Source of the DNA: Litoditis marina
Lineage: Eukaryota; Nematoda; Chromadorea; Rhabditida; Rhabditidae
Direction: 5' to 3'
DNA length: 64,000 nucleotides
Assembly: GCA_964036275.1 (NCBI GenBank)
Contig: OZ038440.1
Location: 7,973,690-8,037,689, forward strand
This document shows positions 58,501 to 64,000 of this stretch, piece by piece. The notes under the pieces were generated by a model. The model did no database searches. It was not told the origin of the DNA and saw only the letters and a program-made list of their open reading frames with translations. The position numbers and the translations under genes were made by a program. Positions within the stretch are counted from its first letter, which is position 1, and each line of letters opens with the position of its first letter.

Positions 58501-61309
58501 CTGAATCTGAATAGATCCTACATCGAGACTCGAACTCCTAGACTAGTAGATTAAAGATCACGTACTAGCTACTACGTGCTACTTGATTGCTAACGACTAA
58601 TTGTCAAAACATTGCCTTTCACCTGTTATGTTTCAACGTTTCAAGTAGACAAACTGACAAACGGTTTCCTCCTTCCAAGATAATTGGGTGTAGTTCAAGC
58701 AAGACAAACGCAAAAGTGTGAAATGTCAAATCTGACCTATCAGAACCGATTCAGGTATTAAATCCGAACAACGTGTTTTTTTTTGAGGAGAAAGAGAAAG
58801 TGAGAAAGACTCACCGTTAGGCGCTCCTTCCATTTCCATTCTCTTTCGATTGTTTCGATAGTCACATTGATTTGGAGAGAAGAAAAATCAGATGGTGTGG
58901 CCTTGAAAGAGAAATTTGATAAATATGAGTGACCAAGCAGTTGCTGCAAGACGACTTACAGATCGATAAAGTTCATTAAAAAATTTGGGTAATAAGAAAA
59001 TAACGTATGTAACTGCAAACGAGAATACCAATTTCGACCAATTACTGGCGCCTGTCGGTATAACTATAACATATAACGTTTATTTTTAAAATATTCGATT
59101 CTGCAGCTACCCTGATTTTAGCAAATGGATACTGAGGCTATCTTGATAAAATTATTTTCCCATGAATTCAAAAGTGGTGATAGTGAAACGGTAGACTTAC
59201 CTTCAACGATGAAATGAAGCGAGAGGCCTGCAGCATTTCGTCTACAAATACATACTTGGCAGACATGAAGAACCGATCTAACAGCCTCCTCATACCTTAA
59301 AAGCTCATGTAAACGTGCAAAATGCAAGAATAAAAAAGTATGTAAAAGTTTTCTTCAACTAGTATTTCAGGTGGTAGGGCAATAGGGTAATAAAAGTTGA
59401 ACATGGAATTCGACTGGAATCGAGAAAACTGAAAACCGCTTACTGTTCCTACTTTTTTAAATCGTGACCCCTCCAAAACTGCGATTTTCAGTCATTGTTC
59501 CAGTTTTCCGATTATTCGGCATCAAAGCCATTTGTTCTGTACTCGTCCCCCAAATTTTACGAGAATTATTCGTTATCCCATAGTGATTGGGACTGTATGA
59601 GTACGAGTGGCATTCGTGGTTATATCACTTATCGTACCTTCCTCGTTCACGTGATTGTCCGAAATTCTGTATGTTGCGTCCTCAAAAATGACTACTTGAA
59701 GTTCGTCCATGAGTGGAACACTTCTCCGGAGAGACTGAAGTGATAATTAGTTCTCAAAGCAAACACAAAGTATTGAAAATAGCCCCAATGTTAATGCATG
59801 GTTCCCTTAAGGCCCAAACATACTACGGGCGGCTGCGGGCGTCTGCGGGCGGCATATGATATAAGTATAGCGCCCTCAGACTATTGATCGAATGTGCGGC
59901 TGGCTGCGGCTCTCGGCGTTTTGGCGGGCATTCATACTTTTACGGGCAAAAGCGGCTGCGGGCGTCTGCGGGCGGCGCCGCACGGGGCCGCCAACAGCCG
60001 CAAACAGGCTTTGCGGCAATAATGGATTGATTCAATAGTGCCGCGGCGGCTCTCTGCGTCTGTAAGAATCAATTGTGTTTAAACCGAAAAACACTTGAAA
60101 AAACATCATTTAATTTATATCAGTTTCTTTCCTAATAATTAATAAAAGTAATCCTTTGTCATTTACATGGTTTTCATAAAGTTTTTTTTCCCTATGATTC
60201 GAACGTTTCATCTCTTTTCGAATCGAAAAGGCTTTTAAAAGCAAGAAGAATGAAATGTGGGAGGAAAAAAAGAAAAAAACTTCCCGAAGAGCATTGACGA
60301 TTCTGATCTTCCCATTCTCAATGGGTTGGAAGAGAATGGAGCTCGATAACCACAACTAAACTTATTACTATCATGTACCAGTCTAAGTTCTACAAAATCA
60401 CCTGAAAGATAGCCGCGGCGCCGCAGCCAGCCGCAGCCAGACGCAAACGCGCGTACATACTTCATTCAGAGTGCGTTTGCGGGCGTCTGCGTGCGTCTGC
60501 GGGGCGGCGCGTCAAAACCACCACTCAGCCGCAGACGCACGCAGCCGCAGACGCCCGCAGCCGCCCGTAGTATGTTTGGGCCTTTATACTCGCACAGGCC
60601 ATACCTACTCTGTCGACAGGGAAGAATTGCAGGTAATAAATGCATTGTGCTGGTAAATATTCGTAATAATGCGTTTTCATACTTTTTTGGAGCAAATTGT
60701 AAAAAACACCAAAAAAGAGCAGAGCAATGTACCTGCAGATGTTTTGCGAAATCGCTTCGTGGGACATGATCGGCAAATCGAAATCTTGTATGTGTGGATT
60801 TGGTGTCCTGGTCTTCTTTGTCAATGTCATTTACATCCATCGTGTAGTTCATCTGAAAATGAACAAATGACAATGAAACCTCGTGTTCATGTTTTCTTCG
60901 AAGGCGTCCTGAATTGAGTCAGATTTTGAGATTCAAAACGTCGTCACTAGCTATTTAACCGTTTAGTGATGACTGAACTTGTTTCTTTTTATTATTAAGT
61001 CTCATCAGGTAGGTCCTAGGAGTTTGTTGCAGATAACGTGCTTGGGATTTGGTGTTTACGGGGCGTTTTTGAACGTCAAGTTGCCTAATAATGAACACAA
61101 ATCACCACTATGACACCATTCGAAACCCTTCCAACAAATAAAGTAGTTGAATGAATATTATCATAGATGATTGAACTAGAACATACCCACGGTCCTGGAG
61201 GTATATCTTCGGGCTGTCCAATCGTTTGCATGTGTGACAAACAGGCACCTTGCATTCCTCTTGGGTGTACAGCGAAAAAATAAATAGGCTCTTCCACTTT
61301 GATAGTCAT
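55517..61309 (-). CDS. divergent THUMP-type RNA methyltransferase (THUMPD2/3-like)
   Basis: Twelve exons, 1,401 nt, 466 aa: 61187-61309, 60733-60852, 60609-60649, 59201-59288, 58815-58901, 58191-58363, 57819-57907, 57390-57463, 56985-57126, 56505-56628, 56169-56277, 55517-55747. The 41-nt third exon and the acceptor at 59288 are the least sure; they were chosen because they keep phase and restore a THUMP-like AFITCNSSLSTERLL stretch. The N-terminus EPIYFFAVHPRGMQG resembles the start of THUMPD2 proteins. A linker with IYMDYTQICVGVQLMR precedes the Rossmann fold, and motif I is VADLSCGSGCGE at 244-255. Family members make N2-methylguanosine in tRNA or U6 snRNA with TRMT112. Motif IV, usually DLPFG or DIPFG, is replaced by CCSPLRY at about 325-331, so activity is doubtful. 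The C-terminal 50 residues are Met/Tyr/Pro-rich. A TIR element sits in intron 3. Methyltransferase fold is about 0.85 sure, family about 0.6. Confidence 0.75.
59809..60584. mobile_element. about 775-bp TIR element in a methyltransferase intron
   Basis: The ends are AAGGCCCAAACATACTACGG and its exact inverse, and the inverted match continues for about 40 bp into CGGCTGCGGGCGTCTGCGG. Both flanks carry many sub-repeats of GGCTGCGGGCGTCTGCGGGC in both orientations; the AT-rich core (60060-60400) has no transposase. It is a non-autonomous element. The long open frames here reflect CG-rich repeats. Confidence 0.85.
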
Positions 61310-61752
61310 GATGGAAAGGGAGAGGCGAGATTCAATTTTAAAACAAATTAAATAAATAATTGCAATCTGGAAGCGTAAAATTTCAAATATTTGCAACTGG
61401 CAAGTAGCCAAGGAAGTTGGACAGGCAGGTTGGCACGGTTACGGTGGCTAATGTCGCGGCTCCGAAAAATTTGGTCGTCGTAAAAATTTTGCTCTCGCTA
61501 ATTTTTTTCAAGAAATGAACCATTTACAAGATAAATTTGTATTTTAGAGCTTGATGTTGAGCTTTGTTGTCTTTACCCCAACGGGGTTATCAGTCAAACA
61601 CCTGAAAACGTACGGAAACAGCTAGACAATTTATGAAAATGTCATATTTGAAAATATATAGCTTTAAGATTTAAAAGCACAGTTTTACCAGTCAATATTT
61701 AATTATATTATTTTTGTTCTTAACCATAATAATCACACTGTTTCAGATCAGA
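61310..61752. promoter_or_regulatory. divergent promoter region, methyltransferase / Utp12 gene
   Basis: 443 bp between the two divergent start codons, with no TATA box recognised. A TTTCAG acceptor ends at 61746, six bases before the Utp12 ATG, consistent with spliced-leader addition or a 5'-UTR intron. Confidence 0.5.
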
Positions 61753-63843
61753 ATGGTGAAACAGAAACAGTCTGATCGCGCTTCTCAGAATATTCTGGTT
61801 AACAATTCTCCAACTGTTAACGGCACTGCACACAAGCAAACGAACGGCGGAAGCACACATAAAAAGGAGGCAAATATGGTTAGTTTATCTTTCTGAATTA
61901 TGAGCTTTTTGGATTTGGAGCAAGCGTCGACCAATTCGTTTGGTGATGGCATTCTCTGGGCGGATGTTCAAATTCAATCTACCTAAGACACGATTGGTGT
62001 TGGTGCACAGTGTTTTTTGTTTCATTAGTTCAAGTGTTGTGTTCCAGGAAGTCGATGGTATGGATCTTGTTAATGGAGTTGATTCTCCTAAGACCACTCC
62101 CAGTAATAAGAAAGATCAGAAGCTTACATTGCGCCAACGAGTAGAGAAAGCGTAAGTTCATACTATGTACGAGTCTGATGTCAAGAGTCGATCCTTAACA
62201 CGGCGTTCTCAAGAACAGCTTTATTAAATAAGGAACTCGCGTCCTCGATTTGAGACGCTCCGCAAATGATTCGCGTGAAAATAAGCGCGATACGCAGCGA
62301 ATTAGTGCTGGCACCGTTCCAAATTGCAGTGGGATACGTGTCCCGCCACGAAAACATTGTGGACGGAGCTCAATACAAGTTTAATCGCAAAAATTACTGT
62401 ATGCGAGAACGCCGTGTTAAAAGGAAATAAGTGCTTCATTCTTAGGATTAGGGAGTCGTCAAATCCAAATTACAATTCTCTAATTGAACAGTAGCCACGT
62501 AGCGTTCGTTTCAATAAATTTCACTTATGAAAGAATGGAGAATGAGTAAAGATCAGAGCACCCTTTTTTGTAATACATACGGTTAGCACAAACACAGAGT
62601 AGCTCACAAACGTTACTTTAGGGAGAAATTAGCAAGTCCCGCTCAAACTTCCGGCGACGGAGGTGCTGAGTCAGTTGCTGTACTTCTTACGCAGGGTATC
62701 ATGGCCAATGATTCCAAGAAGGTGGACATTGTTCTCCGAGAATCGCGCATTGAAGTTTTGCAGGTCAGTTTTTCCTTTTAGTAGCAGATTCTTCACTCCC
62801 AACTTATTATTTTGTGAATGCACCATGTGTGCGTGAAGTTGAGAAGCAACCACTAGTTTGGCCGGAAAGAACCCTAGTTTAGGAGTTTCTCTGTACGTTC
62901 AAAGTTCAAAGCCGTCGGCTGAGTACTTTCATTCATTGACTATTATTTGTTTCATTTCACTCGTCACGCTACCATCGTATTTTCGGTTGCCGTCATTAAA
63001 TTTTCAGGCCACATTGACCGATCTCCAAGTTATGCATGTCATTCCTCTATTGAAAGCCTTGGAACATCGATTGAGAACACGACAAGCTGTCGAGTGAGTT
63101 CTTTGCTCTTTCCTGTCTGTCTCGAATACGAGAAGCATCATGCATTGTTGTGATATAATTTGGGATTTCGAGATATTACGATTTACAAATTTTCCAAATA
63201 TCGAGCTTCTACAAATTTAAAGCAGGACGATTATGTCGACCAATCCCGTGTGAACGGTCCTTTAAACTGCAATTGAAAAATGTATTGCAGTTCAAAGGAC
63301 TGAAGCGTTGGGATTGGACCACATAATCGTCCTTCTTTAAAGTATTGCTGTCTTAAAACGGAATTATCTTATCAACTGACGACTCATTCTTTTCATTCCG
63401 TTTCTCTCGGAAAATCGCTTGGAATTTTCAGAATTCGTCCCTGGATTCGATGGGTTCAATGTATTTTTTCGATGCACATGAGTTACCTTATCTCGGTATG
63501 TCTAATATATTTTTGAAAACCATACTAGTTAGTCGTTTTTTGGAGGAACGTTTTTATTGTTCATCGGCTCAATTTCAGAATTATTCTCCAATCTGATGAT
63601 CTTACTTTCTGACTGATCTTATTTTTTTTTCTTAAATATGTACAAAAAGTAAGAAGTAGTGTTGTCTCAGTTCTCTATAAAGTCATTCGCATGCAGTTGT
63701 TCACTCGATCTTATTTCCTCTTATTCTAGCAACGTAATCTGGATCAAGAACTCGGTGGTCTTCTCGAGTGGATGAGAGCTCGAGTTGGACATCATCAGAA
63801 ATTGCTTGCTCTGCAAGGAAAATTGAGCCTTCTTGCCGATCAG
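61753..63843 (+). CDS. Utp12-domain protein, UTP5/WDR43-like, 5' part
   Basis: Six exons in the window: 61753-61878, 62048-62151, 62622-62763, 63008-63093, 63432-63495, 63730-63843. They give 212 in-phase codons; the last exon ends in a GTAATT donor and the gene continues past the right edge. Residues 1-70 are low-complexity and basic (MVKQKQSD..., then TLRQRVEKAEKLA). Residues 95-212 match the Utp12 domain of UTP5/WDR43: AVLLTQGIMANDSKKVDIVL, LTDLQVMHVIPLLKALEHRL, RWVQCIFSMHMSYL, LGGLLEWMRARVGHHQKLLA and LQGKLSLLADQ. That domain assembles the t-UTP (UtpA) part of the small-subunit processome in the nucleolus, linking rDNA transcription to pre-rRNA processing. WDR43 and Utp5 have WD40 repeats before Utp12; here the start lies just after a splice acceptor and no WD40 exons are upstream. 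Intron 2 and intron 4 each hold a TTAA-ended MITE. Confidence 0.85.
62195..62420. mobile_element. 226-bp MITE with TTAA ends
   Basis: Terminal inverted repeats TTAACACGGCGTTCTC and GAGAACGCCGTGTTAA, 16 bp each, perfect. TTAA at both extremes could be a TTAA target duplication as in piggyBac-type elements. No coding capacity. It lies in intron 2 of the Utp12 gene. Confidence 0.85.
63217..63340. mobile_element. 124-bp TTAA-ended MITE, copy 3
   Basis: Ends TTAAAGCAGGACGATTATGT and ACATAATCGTCCTTCTTTAA, with the same inner TCCTTTAAACTGCAAT inverted repeat as copies 1 and 2. It lies in intron 4 of the Utp12 gene, in the opposite arm order to copy 1. Confidence 0.85.
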
Positions 63844-64000
63844 GTAATTTCTCGTCCCTTCGTTTTCGGGTACTCTCGGGTCAGCTTGTTGTATTGTTGG
63901 GGTTCTCCATTTTGAAAACATGCATGTGAGGACTGTACATGTTTCATTGGGGCGAAGCTGTTCTTCTATAAAAAGCCCTTAAGTTTAATTTCAACAAAAA

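Overview
This window is nuclear DNA from a nematode. The evidence is two intron-containing major sperm protein (MSP) genes, a cuticle collagen with the nematode N-terminal domain, and a nematode muscle myosin heavy chain of the pharyngeal type. Intron density is very high (52 introns in the myosin CDS), well above what I recall for Caenorhabditis elegans myosin genes. That suggests another, intron-rich lineage, possibly a diplogastrid such as Pristionchus; the species guess is inference only.

Layout: (1) 1-6,500 holds two near-identical MSP genes (minus strand) with a tRNA-Gly(UCC) between them, then a two-exon cuticle collagen (plus strand). (2) 6,974-30,942 is one complete myosin heavy chain gene on the minus strand. 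I assembled 53 coding exons by hand; every splice phase fits and the product is 1,961 residues. Its introns carry tRNA-derived SINEs, a 124-bp TTAA-ended MITE, a 120-bp hairpin, polypyrimidine tracts and a partial exon duplication. (3) 31,000-38,900 is a gene-poor block of inverted and direct repeats. (4) 38,934-54,046 is a complete GTPBP2-like GTPase gene (16 exons, 585 aa, minus). Its 8.3-kb ninth intron holds a 4.7-kb satellite of 149-bp monomers organised into higher-order repeats. (5) 55,517-61,309 is a divergent THUMP-type RNA methyltransferase gene (12 exons, 466 aa, minus). (6) 61,753 to the right edge is the start of a Utp12-domain gene (UTP5/WDR43-like, plus), divergent from the methyltransferase across a 443-bp spacer.

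The genes are individually conserved housekeeping, muscle, cuticle and sperm genes and do not form an operon. The less ordinary content is in what the introns carry (satellite with higher-order structure, a SINE whose end is the 3' splice site, TIR and foldback elements) and in three sequence anomalies: Asp in place of the usual His after DxxG in the GTPase, a degraded motif IV in the methyltransferase, and a Utp12 gene that starts without WD40 repeats. No bacterial-type system, CRISPR array or complete autonomous transposon was seen.
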